64,000 bases of DNA. Origin: Thiomicrorhabdus sp. (lineage in GTDB: Bacteria; Pseudomonadota; Gammaproteobacteria; Thiomicrospirales; Thiomicrospiraceae). Shown here in pieces: positions 35,793 to 45,875 of the stretch. The notes under the pieces were generated by a model. That model ran no database searches. It was not told the origin of the DNA and was given only the letters and a program-made list of their open reading frames with translations. Within the stretch, counting starts at the first letter, position 1; each line of letters opens with the position of its first letter. A program made the translations under genes and the position numbers. The stretch spans positions 2,314,985 to 2,378,984 of the forward strand of contig NZ_OY759719.1 in the NCBI RefSeq assembly GCF_963662555.1. The letters run 5' to 3'.

Positions 35793-36536
35793 TTAGGATT
35801 TTGCTTTTATAGCTCTTTGTCTAAACGCTTCATAAACGGTTACACCTGTTGCAACAGAAACATTTAAACTTTCAACAACACCTACCATTGGAATAGCCGC
35901 CAAATGGTCACAGGCTTCACGGGTTAAACGACGTAAACCACTGCCTTCCGTTCCCATTACTATACCAATTGAACCGGTTAAATCATGGTCGTAGATTGTT
36001 TGCTCAGTTTCTCCAGCCAAACCAATCATCCACATACCTTCTTGCTGCATCTCTTTCATGGTTCTAACTAAGTTAGACACAACAATCAATTTAACATTAT
36101 CAGCGGCACCAGAAGCCACCTTACGAACTGCTGGGTTCATTCCAACAGAATTATGCTTAGGAATAATGACCGCATTAACTCCTACCGCATCTGCTGTTCG
36201 TAAAATAGCACCTAGATTATGAGGGTCTTGCACTTCATCTAGAAAAACAAAAAGTGGATTAGAGGTTTCTTCAATCAGTTTTTTTAGATCAGATTCTACT
36301 AAATCAGCTTGCTTGGCAACGGTTGCCATAACACCTTGATGATTTCCATCAATCTTATTAAAAGCAGATTTACTCACAAGCTCTATATTTAAACCAACTC
36401 TTTTAGCTTGGTCATATAAAGCTTGTTGGCGATTATTTAATCGTCCTTTCAAAAAACTCAGGTTATATACAGATTGCGGTGATTGTTTAATAAACTTTTC
36501 AATCGCATGTAAACCATAAATGACTTCTTGCTTCAT
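35793..36536 (-). CDS. rlmB: 23S rRNA (guanosine-2251-2'-O)-methyltransferase RlmB
   Basis: The 247-residue SpoU/TrmH-family knotted methyltransferase shows EVIYGLHAIEKFI, the family motifs FLDEVQDPHNLGAILRTADAVG, GMNPAVRKVASGAADN, IGIVMGTEGSGLRRL and ESLNVSVATGVTVYEAFRQR. It methylates G2251 in the peptidyl-transferase centre of 23S rRNA. Start and rnr stop overlap as TAATG, so translation is coupled; rnr-rlmB is the standard order. Confidence 0.95.
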   Translation of the reverse strand: MKQEVIYGLHAIEKFIKQSPQSVYNLSFLKGRLNNRQQALYDQAKRVGLNIELVSKSAFNKIDGNHQGVMATVAKQADLVESDLKKLIEETSNPLFVFLDEVQDPHNLGAILRTADAVGVNAVIIPKHNSVGMNPAVRKVASGAADNVKLIVVSNLVRTMKEMQQEGMWMIGLAGETEQTIYDHDLTGSIGIVMGTEGSGLRRLTREACDHLAAIPMVGVVESLNVSVATGVTVYEAFRQRAIKAKS

Positions 36537-38875
36537 TAGTCAGCCTTTGGCTTTGAACCAGAGCGTTTCTTTTTACGGTAGAAACGTTTTTTACGACCTG
36601 GTTTTTTCTCTTCTTCACCTTGTGATTCAGCAGAGTCATCACCATTAGCATCAGTCATTTCTGGTTCAACATGTTCCGTGAGGCTTTCAATAAAACGTAA
36701 ATCAACTTTACGATCATCTAAATTCACCTGAGCCACTTGTACTTTAATACGATCACCTAAACGATATGTTTTCCCTGTACGCTCACCTTTCAAACAATGA
36801 CGAGCATTATCGTAATGGAAATAGTCTTCACCTAGCTCTGTAATATGAACCAAACCTTCAACATATAAAGGTTGCAGTTCAACAAACAAACCAAAGTTAG
36901 TCGCCGCAGAAACCACTGCTTCATATTCACCGCCAATACGATGAGATAAGAATTCACACTTCAAGAAAGTCACGGCATCACGAGTTGCTTCATCTGCACG
37001 TCTTTCTGTATCAGAACAGTGCTGCCCTAAATCAGCCATTTGGTTTTCAGTGTAATCAAATTTCTCAACCCCTTCTTTGCTCCACACGTGACGAATTGCA
37101 CGGTGAATCAATAAGTCTGGGTAACGACGTATAGGAGAAGTAAAGTGAGCGTAATGTTCGTAATTCAACCCAAAGTGCCCTTTGTTTTCTGGTTGATAAA
37201 CGGCTTGACTCATACTTCTTAAAAGAACGGTTTGCACTAAATGTTCGTGAGGTTCACCAGCAACTTTAGCTGAAACTGCAGCATAATCATGTGCAGTAGG
37301 CTCATCACCACCTTCCAACGTTAAACCAAAGTCTGATAAGAAAGTTCTTAAGTTTTTAAGACGTTCTTCCATTGGTTTTTCGTGAACACGATAAAGTATT
37401 GGCATTTTATGCCACTTTAGGTAACGTGCAGTTGCAACGTTAGCCATTAACATACACTCTTCAATTAATTTATGAGCATCATTACGAGTGACAGGAACGA
37501 TTTCTTGAATCTTACGTTCTTCATCAAATACCATACGTGTTTCAGTAGTTTCAAACTCTAAAGCACCACGTTCAGCACGAGCAACTTTTAATACTTTATA
37601 TAGATCATGCAGATCATGCAGTAAAGGAACTTGCTCTTTAAACTCTTCACGGTATTCACTGTCTTCATTCGTTAAGATATCGTTCACTTGCGTGTACGTT
37701 AAACGTGCTTTTGAATTCATCACTGCTTGATAAAACTGACTACGTTCTAGCTTGCCATCTTCGGTAAGTGATAAATCTGCAACCATACACAATCGGTCAA
37801 CTTTAGGATTTAACGAACACAACCCATCAGATAACTTAGACGGCAACATTGGTACAACTCGTTGCGGGAAGTAAACTGAATTACCACGTTTAAAAGCTTC
37901 TTTATCAAGCTCTGTACCTGGCTTAACATAATGTGAAACATCAGCAATCGCAACCACTAAACGCCAACCGTTTTTACGACGTTTTGCAAAAACAGCATCA
38001 TCAAAATCTTTAGTATCAGCACCATCAATAGTCACTAACTGAAGAGCACGTAAATCTTTACGATCTTCAAGATCCGTTTCGGTTACTTCATCAGGAATAT
38101 TTGCTAGTTCAGCTTCAAGCTCTTCAGACCACTCATTAGGGATACCATAAGCGTGAATAGCAGAATCAATTTCCATTCCTGCCGCCATGTAATCGCCAAC
38201 AACTTCTACAATTTTACCGATTGGCCCAGAACGTACAGATGGCTGGTGGATAATTTCAACTAAAACAATCTGCTCTTCTTTAGCTTCAAGTAACCCGTCA
38301 TTAGGAATGAAGATATCTTGAGTAATGCGATTATTGTTTGGACGAACCCAAGATAAACCATCTTCAAAATTTAAACGACCCAACACTTGTTTAGTGTTAT
38401 GTTCGGTAATTTCAATAATCGCACCTTCTTGACGACCACGACGATCTTCACCAATCACCGATGCAATCACGATATCGCCATGCAATACTTTATGCATCTC
38501 TTTCTCAGAAAGGAATAGGTCTTTACCACCTTCTTCAGGCACTAAAAATCCGTAACCATCTGGGTGGCCCAAAACACGACCTTTGATTAAGTCCATTTTC
38601 TTTAAAAGACCAAAAGCACCACGACGGTTACGAATTAGTTGACCATCACGCACCATTGCTTTCATACGGCGTGAAAGAGCTTCAAAACGCTCTTCATCAT
38701 CTTCATCAACATCTACTGCTTTAGCAACTTGAAAAAGTCTTAAAGGCTTTTGAGCCTCTTCTAAAACTTCTAAAATAAACTCTCTACTAGGAATTGGGTT
38801 TTCATACTTCTCAGCTTCACGCTGTGCATGTGGATCCTGTTGACCCGATGTATTTTCTTTGCTCACGAATACCAT
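36536..38875 (-). CDS. rnr: Ribonuclease R
   Basis: The 779-residue 3'-5' exoribonuclease has an N-terminal winged helix (SREFILEVLEEAQKPLRLFQVAKAV), two cold-shock domains (GRVLGHPDGYGFLVPEEGGKDLFLS), the RNB catalytic domain with the magnesium-binding Asp residues in DGADTKDFDDAVFAKR and YFPQRVVPMLPSKLSDGLCSLNP, an S1 domain (FGLFVELQPLYVEGLVH) and a basic tail. It degrades structured RNA. The size matches the enteric enzyme. It is transcribed with rlmB. Confidence 0.97.
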   Translation of the reverse strand: MVFVSKENTSGQQDPHAQREAEKYENPIPSREFILEVLEEAQKPLRLFQVAKAVDVDEDDEERFEALSRRMKAMVRDGQLIRNRRGAFGLLKKMDLIKGRVLGHPDGYGFLVPEEGGKDLFLSEKEMHKVLHGDIVIASVIGEDRRGRQEGAIIEITEHNTKQVLGRLNFEDGLSWVRPNNNRITQDIFIPNDGLLEAKEEQIVLVEIIHQPSVRSGPIGKIVEVVGDYMAAGMEIDSAIHAYGIPNEWSEELEAELANIPDEVTETDLEDRKDLRALQLVTIDGADTKDFDDAVFAKRRKNGWRLVVAIADVSHYVKPGTELDKEAFKRGNSVYFPQRVVPMLPSKLSDGLCSLNPKVDRLCMVADLSLTEDGKLERSQFYQAVMNSKARLTYTQVNDILTNEDSEYREEFKEQVPLLHDLHDLYKVLKVARAERGALEFETTETRMVFDEERKIQEIVPVTRNDAHKLIEECMLMANVATARYLKWHKMPILYRVHEKPMEERLKNLRTFLSDFGLTLEGGDEPTAHDYAAVSAKVAGEPHEHLVQTVLLRSMSQAVYQPENKGHFGLNYEHYAHFTSPIRRYPDLLIHRAIRHVWSKEGVEKFDYTENQMADLGQHCSDTERRADEATRDAVTFLKCEFLSHRIGGEYEAVVSAATNFGLFVELQPLYVEGLVHITELGEDYFHYDNARHCLKGERTGKTYRLGDRIKVQVAQVNLDDRKVDLRFIESLTEHVEPEMTDANGDDSAESQGEEEKKPGRKKRFYRKKKRSGSKPKAD

Positions 38876-38984
38876 CTAAAAATTGAAAACGCTCCACCTA
38901 ATGACTTAAAACTCCACAAAGTGATTAGATTTAGAGCGTTATATTAAAAAAACTCGCAGTATTATAACAAATAGTTAGTCAAGT

Positions 38985-40397
38985 TTATTGCATTACTGTT
39001 AACTCTGCTTTAATTACTCTTTCACCCTCTGAATATAAGGCTTTGTAAAGTAGATATAATGCCGATTGAATCGCCTCTTCTAATACTGGGTGATAAAATG
39101 GCATTTTTATTAACTCTAAAACCGTCATTTCTTGCTCAACAGCCCAGGCTAGTAAATGAGTAAAATGCTCAGCATGAGGCATAAATATTTCACCACCAAT
39201 TAACTGCTTGGTCTCCTTATCTCCATACAATGAAATCACCCCATGGTCTTCAGCCATAACAATCGCTCTGCCATTATTTTTTTCTAGGTTAAAGTTCACC
39301 ACTTCTACTTTTTGCAAATCTAAGTCACGATAACTTTGACCAAAAAAACCAATATCTGGGTCTGTAAACGCAATACCTAATGGTGTTTTTCGTTTGTAAG
39401 CGGTAACACTTGGAAAATCCATTGCATTAAGACTAGCAATTTTTCCCTCATGCCCAGCTTCATGCAAAATAGGTCTAAAGACGTTTACATCGCCCGCAAT
39501 AAAGATGGGTTTATCTTCAATCTGCATAGTGTTTACGTTAAATGAGGGCATCCCTCTTTCATCCAATTTAACTCCGGCTTTTTCAAGTTGAATTCCATCG
39601 ATATTTGGTCTTCTTCCAAGAGCAGCTAATACCACATCTACCTCAAAACTCTCTTTTTCAACACTAACCTTTACGCCTGTTTCTGCATTCTCTAATCTAG
39701 CCGCTGCACCAAGATAAACTGGAAATTCTTTAGAGAACATTTCAGTGGCTTTTTCAATCACCACAGGTGAAGATAAACCACCAACAGTATGTTGCATTTC
39801 AAAACCAATTACCTCAACACCTAAACGAGACAATGCTTGCCCAAGCTCTAAGCCAATAATACCTAAACCAATGACGGCGATGCGCTTTGGTAAGTCGGTT
39901 AATTCAAAAATTTCATCACTGGTTAATAACTTTTCACCAAGCTCTAACCATGGTGCAGGCACTACTGGACGAGAACCTGTAGCAATAATAATTTTTTCGG
40001 CTTCTATAACCTCTCCATTTACTTCCAACTGATTTTCACCAACAAACTTTGCATACCCTTCAATAAATTGCTCAGGTTTTAAAGTTTCTGTTGTACCAGC
40101 TTTAACGCCACTGGTAAATCGGTCTCGCAACAGCCTTACTCTTTGCAGTACTTTTACATTATCAACCTCAAGAGATTCACCGCCTTCGAGGCCAAATTGG
40201 CTTAATAGATGTTTTTTAAAATTCAAATTAGCGGACTGAATCATTGCTTTTGAAGGCATACACCCTACTCGTGCACAGGTTGTACCTAGATGGCCACCAT
40301 TAATAATGACAAAATCATCTGTCTGTTTTCTAATAATCCCTAATGCAGTTAAACCTGACGTTCCTGCACCTAAAATGGCATATTTAACTTTTCGCAT
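38985..40397 (-). CDS. Dihydrolipoyl-dehydrogenase-like flavin disulfide reductase
   Basis: The 470-residue class I pyridine-nucleotide disulfide oxidoreductase has the FAD motif AILGAGTSGL, the redox pair CARVGC (Cys41/Cys46), the NAD(P) motif AVIGLGIIGLELGQAL, the FAD segment PIFIAGDVN and the C-terminal HPVLEEAI with the active-site His. It resembles lipoamide dehydrogenase, but no pyruvate or oxoglutarate dehydrogenase genes are near. The partner (lipoate, mercury, glutathione or another disulfide) is therefore unknown. It stands alone, 110 bases after the divergently placed rnr start. Confidence 0.85.
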   Translation of the reverse strand: MRKVKYAILGAGTSGLTALGIIRKQTDDFVIINGGHLGTTCARVGCMPSKAMIQSANLNFKKHLLSQFGLEGGESLEVDNVKVLQRVRLLRDRFTSGVKAGTTETLKPEQFIEGYAKFVGENQLEVNGEVIEAEKIIIATGSRPVVPAPWLELGEKLLTSDEIFELTDLPKRIAVIGLGIIGLELGQALSRLGVEVIGFEMQHTVGGLSSPVVIEKATEMFSKEFPVYLGAAARLENAETGVKVSVEKESFEVDVVLAALGRRPNIDGIQLEKAGVKLDERGMPSFNVNTMQIEDKPIFIAGDVNVFRPILHEAGHEGKIASLNAMDFPSVTAYKRKTPLGIAFTDPDIGFFGQSYRDLDLQKVEVVNFNLEKNNGRAIVMAEDHGVISLYGDKETKQLIGGEIFMPHAEHFTHLLAWAVEQEMTVLELIKMPFYHPVLEEAIQSALYLLYKALYSEGERVIKAELTVMQ

Positions 40398-40619
40398 TAA
40401 GCACTCCTTTTAATTTGTATTTATTACTACTACCAATTCTAGCCTTTTTAATTGAAATATTGGGTTTTAAACAGCCTTATTTTTTTCAATTTTTCTTTCT
40501 TAAACAGGAGGTTTAACCTGACCTATATCGTGATTTATAGAATACCTAATTTTTTTTGGTTTTATTCGCAGTACAACTCAACTAGAATAACCATTCACAA
40601 ACCTTAATGGGGCAGACTT

Positions 40620-42152
40620 TTGCAAAGGTCAACATTCAGTTTATTTACGACAAACCGATTCCTGATAACCCTTATCGGTTTAACACTGTTTGTTAGCTTA
40701 AAATGCAACGCTAGTATAATTACAAACCCCAAAAGCATTACTGAACGCATTAACCAACCATTTATTGGCGATCTAGACAAAATCAGAGAACGAAGAATCT
40801 TAAGGGTTTTGGTTAGTTACAATAGAACAAATTTCTTTCACACTTTACGTGGAGATAGAGGTCTTGAACATGACCTAATGAAAGAATTTGAAAAGTATCT
40901 TAATCGAGGGCCTCGTAAAGAGCGTTATCGAACTCACATTGTGTTTTTAGCCCACCCTTTTGACCAGCTAGTACCCGACTTAAAAGCAGGCTATGGTGAT
41001 ATAGTCGCGGCAGGTTTGACGGTCACCCCTGAGAGAGAGAGTTATGTTGACTTTACCAGGCCGTACATTACAGACATAAGCGAAATTTTAATATCCAACA
41101 AAAACAACCCCGCTCCAAAAACACTTCAAGAACTTTCAGGTAAACAAATTGTTGTAGTTGGCAATAGTAGTTACATCATACATATACAACGATTAAACCA
41201 AGAGCTTGGACGACTTGGATTACCAGCTATTGAAATAGTGACCGCAGACCCTCTTTTAGAGGCAGAAGATATTCTTGAAATGGTTAATGCCGGAATATTT
41301 GATTACACCGTTGTTGATGATCATATCGCTGAAATATATCAAAACGTTTTTCCTAACATTCGATTACAAAAAGATTTTGCCTTTCACTATGGTGGGAATA
41401 TCGCCTGGGCTATAAACCAAAACCTTCCTGAACTTAAACAGACACTTAACGACTTTATTACCAAATATGCCAGGCCTGGTAAATTTTTAGGAAACAGCCT
41501 TTATAAAAAATATTTTAAAAACCCTTATTGGGTTAAGCAACCACTCTCTTTAAATGCTTTAGATGAAACGCCCTGCTTGCAATATTATTTTGAAAAATAT
41601 GCCGTATTTTTTGATTTTGATTGGTATCTAATTGCATCACAAGCTTTTCAGGAATCAGGCTTTAAACAAGATTTAAGAAGCCGTGCCAATGCGATAGGCA
41701 TTATGCAAATAAAACCGTCTACAGCTCGATCAAAAATCGTCAATGTGCCCAATATTAATAATCTAGAAAATAACATTCTGGCTGGTGTTAAATACCTAGC
41801 ATTTATTAGAGACTATTACTTTAGTAAACCTGAATATTCTAAAGAAGACCGTATCAACTTCACTTTAGCTGCCTATAACGCTGGGCCTGGTCGTATTCGT
41901 AAACTACAACGCATGACAAAAGCCAAAGGCTTAAACCCTTATAAATGGCATTACAATGTTGAAGTACTTGCAAGACAAGAGATTGGTCAAGAAACGGTTA
42001 ACTATGTAACCAAAATTCAAAAAACCAAGATAGCCTTAAAACTGGCTAAAGAATTGGCGATTCAAAAACATCAATTCAAAGAAGAGACGCTTGAAGAACA
42101 TCAAGATTCTCAGACTGACAATGACCTGCCTCAAGAACCTTCGGGCAATTAA
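40620..42152 (+). CDS. mltF: Membrane-bound lytic murein transglycosylase F-like protein
   Basis: The 510-residue exported protein has an N-terminal hydrophobic signal, an SBP_bac_3-type domain (ILRVLVSYNRTNFFHTLRGDRGLEHDLMKEF through GNIAWAINQNLPELKQTLNDF) and a C-terminal SLT domain. The catalytic Glu is in IASQAFQESGFKQDL, with NAIGIMQIKPSTA and LAAYNAGPGRI. This order defines MltF, which cleaves peptidoglycan at the outer membrane. The predicted start is TTG at 40620 after GGGG. One exact CCAGGCCTGG copy (41470-41479) is translated within it. Confidence 0.9.
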   Translation: MQRSTFSLFTTNRFLITLIGLTLFVSLKCNASIITNPKSITERINQPFIGDLDKIRERRILRVLVSYNRTNFFHTLRGDRGLEHDLMKEFEKYLNRGPRKERYRTHIVFLAHPFDQLVPDLKAGYGDIVAAGLTVTPERESYVDFTRPYITDISEILISNKNNPAPKTLQELSGKQIVVVGNSSYIIHIQRLNQELGRLGLPAIEIVTADPLLEAEDILEMVNAGIFDYTVVDDHIAEIYQNVFPNIRLQKDFAFHYGGNIAWAINQNLPELKQTLNDFITKYARPGKFLGNSLYKKYFKNPYWVKQPLSLNALDETPCLQYYFEKYAVFFDFDWYLIASQAFQESGFKQDLRSRANAIGIMQIKPSTARSKIVNVPNINNLENNILAGVKYLAFIRDYYFSKPEYSKEDRINFTLAAYNAGPGRIRKLQRMTKAKGLNPYKWHYNVEVLARQEIGQETVNYVTKIQKTKIALKLAKELAIQKHQFKEETLEEHQDSQTDNDLPQEPSGN

Positions 42153-42200
42153 TAATACAACTCGTTAATCTAAAGAAATAAAGAGGAATTCAAAACCTTC

Positions 42201-43643
42201 TTAACTTACCAAAGGACGATAAACCTTAACATTTTCAAAGCCGGCATCTCTTAAATACTGTGCATGTAACTGGCTCATTACCCCTTTATCACAATACAAA
42301 ACATACTCTTTAGACTGATCTAAGTTTTTAAAAGTTCGATTTAATTCGTTAAATGGAATATTGGTATTTTCAATGGACAGTGGCGAATGACTTGCTTCTG
42401 TTTGACGCCTAATATCAATCACTATCGCATCATCAGGTGAATTAACAACCTCAACAGGTGCAGCAGCATTCACATCCTCAATAATCTTATCAACCGCAAT
42501 ACTAACGGATCTTTCTACAGCCGTTTCCAAAACATCATAGTTAAACCTGCCAGCCTCTCTTTCCATCCTAGAAAAAGAAGCATTCGTCACTGGATTTTTA
42601 GAGATTACGCCACAATACTCTGGCATATTTTCAGCAAACTCACGAGTGCCAATTTTATCTGCTATGTCAATAATTTCAGGCTTATTCATTGTCGCAAGAG
42701 GTCTTAAAATCAATTTATTAGAAACCTCATCAATAACCGCTAGATTACGTAAAGTTTGACTACTTACCTGAGCCACGCTTTCTCCAGTAACAAGTGCATC
42801 AATCCCCATTGCATCCGCTACTTTTTCTGAAGCCATAATCATCAATCTTTTTAGAGTTACCCCCATATAACTCTCGTGAGTTGATCTAAAGATTTCTTCT
42901 ATTACCTCTTCAAATGGCACAGAAATAAATTGAACACGATGAGAAGCTCCAAATTGACTCCATAAATAGAGTGCAACTTGCTTAACCCCAACTTCATGAG
43001 CTGCCCCACCTAAATTAAAAAAGACAAAATGGGTTTTAATTCCACGCTTCATGGTTAAAAAGCTTGCTACCGTAGAGTCAAAACCACCAGACATTAGAGA
43101 TAAAACATCTCCTTGTGTACCTATTGGAAAGCCAGCCAAGCCAGATTGTCTTTTAGTAATCACACTCAAAATATTTTGATTGAGCTCAAATTCAACCTTA
43201 ACTTCTGGATTGCGTAAATCAACACCCTTTGGATTCCCCTTATTAAAAAGATAAGAACCAACATAACGCTCAATTTCAAAAGAAGTTATTTGATGTTCGC
43301 CACTGCGTTTTGCTCGGACCACAAAAGTTTTACCGTCAATCAAAGCTATTTTATGCTTAGCAACGATCTCAGCAATGGCTTCTAAATCCTCTCCTGTTTC
43401 ATATTGAATGACTTCCAAAAACTGCTCAACACCTGGTGTTTGTTTTAAAATTCTTCGCACAGCATCTACATGCTGTTCAACAACCTGAACTTCTATCTTG
43501 TCAAAGAAACGTTTAATTTCAATTTCTTTATCCACTCTGTACAGAAGCGTTCTCAAATTATCCGTAAGCATATTAATCATGCGTTTTTTAACAGGGCCAC
43601 CCTTAATCATGATTTCTGGAAATAACTTAACAATAAACTTCAT
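42201..43643 (-). CDS. thiI: tRNA 4-thiouridine synthetase ThiI with rhodanese domain
   Basis: The roughly 480-residue protein has an N-terminal ferredoxin-like/THUMP region, the PP-loop LMSGGFDSTVAS near residue 185 and a C-terminal rhodanese domain with the persulfide Cys in VLYCDKGVMSQLHAQYL. It inserts sulfur into U8 of tRNA and, with the rhodanese part, can feed thiamine thiazole synthesis. I start at 43643 (MKFIVKLFPEIMIKG), the usual ThiI start; a longer frame adds seven residues. Confidence 0.94.
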   Translation of the reverse strand: MKFIVKLFPEIMIKGGPVKKRMINMLTDNLRTLLYRVDKEIEIKRFFDKIEVQVVEQHVDAVRRILKQTPGVEQFLEVIQYETGEDLEAIAEIVAKHKIALIDGKTFVVRAKRSGEHQITSFEIERYVGSYLFNKGNPKGVDLRNPEVKVEFELNQNILSVITKRQSGLAGFPIGTQGDVLSLMSGGFDSTVASFLTMKRGIKTHFVFFNLGGAAHEVGVKQVALYLWSQFGASHRVQFISVPFEEVIEEIFRSTHESYMGVTLKRLMIMASEKVADAMGIDALVTGESVAQVSSQTLRNLAVIDEVSNKLILRPLATMNKPEIIDIADKIGTREFAENMPEYCGVISKNPVTNASFSRMEREAGRFNYDVLETAVERSVSIAVDKIIEDVNAAAPVEVVNSPDDAIVIDIRRQTEASHSPLSIENTNIPFNELNRTFKNLDQSKEYVLYCDKGVMSQLHAQYLRDAGFENVKVYRPLVS

Positions 43644-43675
43644 CTTTAACTCTTTCTTTAACACTTTTTATAAAA

Positions 43676-43691
43676 TTACCAGGCCTGGTAA
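43676..43691. repeat. TTACCAGGCCTGGTAA palindrome, perfect copy (intergenic)
   Basis: A perfect 16-bp copy between the divergent thiI and fbp genes, close to the thiI start. Confidence 0.95.
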
Positions 43692-43903
43692 TTTTATTAA
43701 TTTAAATTTTAAATTTGTTTGACACTGCTTTTTAAATGTAATTTTGGATAAACCAGCTTTAAACATAAAAGTGCCATGAATGCTCATATTGTACAACACT
43801 AACCATCTCTAATCTTAAGAGGATGTCAGCTCACAACGCTTTAGAAAAATGACTAGAGACTTCAATAAAACCCCTACCATAATAGATGAATTTTGATATT
43901 CAA

Positions 43904-43933
43904 TTGATAAATATGACTTGTGCATGTTAAAAT
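43904..43933 (+). promoter_or_regulatory. Sigma-70-type promoter for fbp
   Basis: TTGATA, 18 bases, TAAAAT, each one base from consensus, followed about 40 bases later by the fbp start with GAGAGA as ribosome site. Confidence 0.5.
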
Positions 43934-43975
43934 TCTTAAAGTTTACTATTTCAATTTAAAACAGAGAGACCCTCG

Positions 43976-44947
43976 ATGAAAAGATTAGATCAAGTACTAG
44001 CTGCTGATGGTGTAAATGCTGAATTAGAGCTTGTTATCAAAGACGTAATGGTTGCATGTAAAGACATCGCATACAAACTAGGTCAAGGTGAGTTAGCTGG
44101 TATTTTAGGAGCAACTGAAGACGAAAACGTACAAGGTGAAACACAAAAGATGTTAGATGTTATCTCTAACGATCTTCTTAAAGACATCTTAGTTGCTAAC
44201 CCATATGTTCGTGGTGTTGGTTCTGAAGAAGAAGACTACACCATCGCTGCTAACGCAGATGGTAAATACCTTGTTACTTTTGACCCATTAGACGGTTCTT
44301 CAAACATCGACGTTAACCTTTCTGTTGGTACTATCTTTTCAGTTTTAGAAGCTCAAGATAATACTCCAGGTGACAACCAAGAAGTATTCTTACAGAATGG
44401 TCGTAAGCAAGTAGCTGCTGGTTATGTTCTTTACGGACCATCTTCTTTGTTAGTAATGACAACAGGCAAAGGTGTTAACTTATTCACTTTAGATACAAAC
44501 ATTGGTGAATTCGTTCTAACTAAAGAAGCATTAGAAATCCCTGAAGATACTGCTGAATTTGCTATCAACATGTCTAACCAGCGTTTCTGGGAACCTGAAA
44601 TGAAGCAGTATATTGATGACTGTTTACAGGGTGAAGAAGGTCCTTTAGGTAAGCGTTACAACATGCGTTGGGTTGCTTCTATGGTTGCAGAAGTTCACCG
44701 TATTCTTATCCGTGGTGGTATCTTCATGTACCCATACGACAGCCGCGATCCGTCAAAAGCTGGTAAACTTCGTCTAATGTACGAAGGTAACCCAATGTCT
44801 ATGATTGTTGAACAAGCTGGTGGTGCATCTTCAACAGGTCGTATGGACATTATGGATGTTCAACCTGAAGGTATTCATGACCGTGTACCAGTTGTACTTG
44901 GTTCTAAAAATGAAGTGGCTAAAGTTGTGGCTTACCACAATAAATAA
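43976..44947 (+). CDS. fbp: Class I fructose-1,6-bisphosphatase
   Basis: The 323-residue enzyme hydrolyses fructose-1,6-bisphosphate to fructose-6-phosphate in gluconeogenesis and the Calvin cycle. The metal-site motifs GVGSEEEDY and VTFDPLDGSSNIDVN, the GGIFMYPYD substrate loop and KAGKLRLMYEGNPMSMIVEQAGG are visible. Codons and the third-position pattern look highly expressed, like the following ppa and ppc. Neighbouring inorganic pyrophosphatase and PEP carboxylase suggest a carbon-metabolism cluster, which fits an autotroph but does not prove it. Confidence 0.95.
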   Translation: MKRLDQVLAADGVNAELELVIKDVMVACKDIAYKLGQGELAGILGATEDENVQGETQKMLDVISNDLLKDILVANPYVRGVGSEEEDYTIAANADGKYLVTFDPLDGSSNIDVNLSVGTIFSVLEAQDNTPGDNQEVFLQNGRKQVAAGYVLYGPSSLLVMTTGKGVNLFTLDTNIGEFVLTKEALEIPEDTAEFAINMSNQRFWEPEMKQYIDDCLQGEEGPLGKRYNMRWVASMVAEVHRILIRGGIFMYPYDSRDPSKAGKLRLMYEGNPMSMIVEQAGGASSTGRMDIMDVQPEGIHDRVPVVLGSKNEVAKVVAYHNK

Positions 44948-44988
44948 GCTTATTTAGCTTATTAAGCCTCAAACACCCGCAAAAGTTA

Positions 44989-45132
44989 ACCACGAAGACA
45001 CGAAGTTTTTGTTGTCTAAACGGAAAATTAATGCGGGTGTTTTGCGTTATAAAAACGATAAAATTCACTCTATATAAAGCACCACTGACCGATTCACGCC
45101 TTTCTTTATTCGTGTCTTCGTGTCTTCGTGGT
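44989..45132. repeat. Inverted repeat with 17-bp arms of the CACGAAG type
   Basis: ACCACGAAGACACGAAG (44989-45005) and its perfect complement CTTCGTGTCTTCGTGGT (45116-45132) flank about 110 bases between fbp and ppa. The right arm is preceded by a further copy of CGTGTCTT. A second, inner/offset pair (AAACACCCGC 44971-44980, GCGGGTGTTT 45033-45042) interlocks with it. This sequence type resembles short repeats common in many bacterial genomes. Confidence 0.85.
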
Positions 45133-45153
45133 AAAGACAAAAGGAAATAAAAC

Positions 45154-45681
45154 ATGGGATATTCAGCAGTTCCTGCCGGTAAAGACGTTCCTAATGACGT
45201 AAACGTTATTATTGAAATTCCTGCTTTTGCAGCACCAATTAAATACGAAGTAGATAAAGATACTGACCTTGTATGGGTTGACCGTTTACAAGGTGCAACC
45301 ATGTCTTACCCAGCTAACTACGGCTACATTAATGACACCCTATCTGACGATGGTGATCCAGTTGACGTTTTAGTTGTGACGCCGCATCCATTAATGGTTG
45401 GCTCTGTAATTCGTTGTCGCCCAATCGGAATTTTTAAAATGACGGATGACGGTGGTGAAGACGCAAAAGTGATTGCCGTTCCAGTAGATAAACTAACGCC
45501 AATCTACTCTAAAATAGAGAAAGTAGAAGATATTCCTCTTTTAAAAGAGCAAGTTGAACATTTCTTTAGCCACTATAAAGATCTTGAACCAGGTAAATGG
45601 GTAAAAGTTGATGGTTGGGGAGATATTGAAGCCGCTCGTGAAGAAATTTTGAATGGTGTAAAAGCTTACCAAGCAAAATAA
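45154..45681 (+). CDS. ppa: Inorganic pyrophosphatase (family I)
   Basis: The 175-residue enzyme hydrolyses PPi. It shows [20 protein letters not shown], the YPANYGYI segment and the catalytic [17 protein letters not shown] 8 bases before the ATG is the ribosome site; it lies just outside the inverted repeat ending at 45132. A terminator follows. Confidence 0.97.
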   Translation: MGYSAVPAGKDVPNDVNVIIEIPAFAAPIKYEVDKDTDLVWVDRLQGATMSYPANYGYINDTLSDDGDPVDVLVVTPHPLMVGSVIRCRPIGIFKMTDDGGEDAKVIAVPVDKLTPIYSKIEKVEDIPLLKEQVEHFFSHYKDLEPGKWVKVDGWGDIEAAREEILNGVKAYQAK

Positions 45682-45718
45682 TTTTTCGAACTTTCAACAT
45701 TGAAACCCTGTCTTTTTA

Positions 45719-45743
45719 AGCCCTCTTAAAGAGGGCTTTTTGC
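45719..45743 (+). terminator. Intrinsic terminator after ppa
   Basis: AAGCCCTCTT pairs with AAGAGGGCTT and is followed by T. It lies about 40 bases past the stop. Confidence 0.85.
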
Positions 45744-45812
45744 TTTCCATACCTAAGAATTAACTAAAAACCCCACATAGACCCAAATATACTGGATATT
45801 CCCTTCTATCTG

Positions 45813-45841
45813 CTTAATTCATCAGAAATATCTGCTATAAT
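45813..45841 (+). promoter_or_regulatory. Extended -10 promoter for ppc
   Basis: TGCTATAAT (45833-45841) is an exact extended -10; the -35 position is weak. It lies 34 bases before the ppc start. Confidence 0.55.
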
Positions 45842-45875
45842 TCCTACTAATTTTGTTTTAAAACTGAGAGTAAAA

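Larger units (their letters stand above)
43665..43975. other. thiI-fbp intergenic region
   Basis: No gene in 311 bases. It holds a perfect TTACCAGGCCTGGTAA palindrome (43676-43691), 33 bases before the thiI start, and a sigma-70-type promoter for fbp (43904-43933). Confidence 0.65.

Noticed and set aside
44919-45302. A 127-residue minus-strand reading frame between fbp and ppa
   Set aside because: It overlaps the starts and ends of two well-supported genes and the inverted repeat, and has no recognisable protein features.
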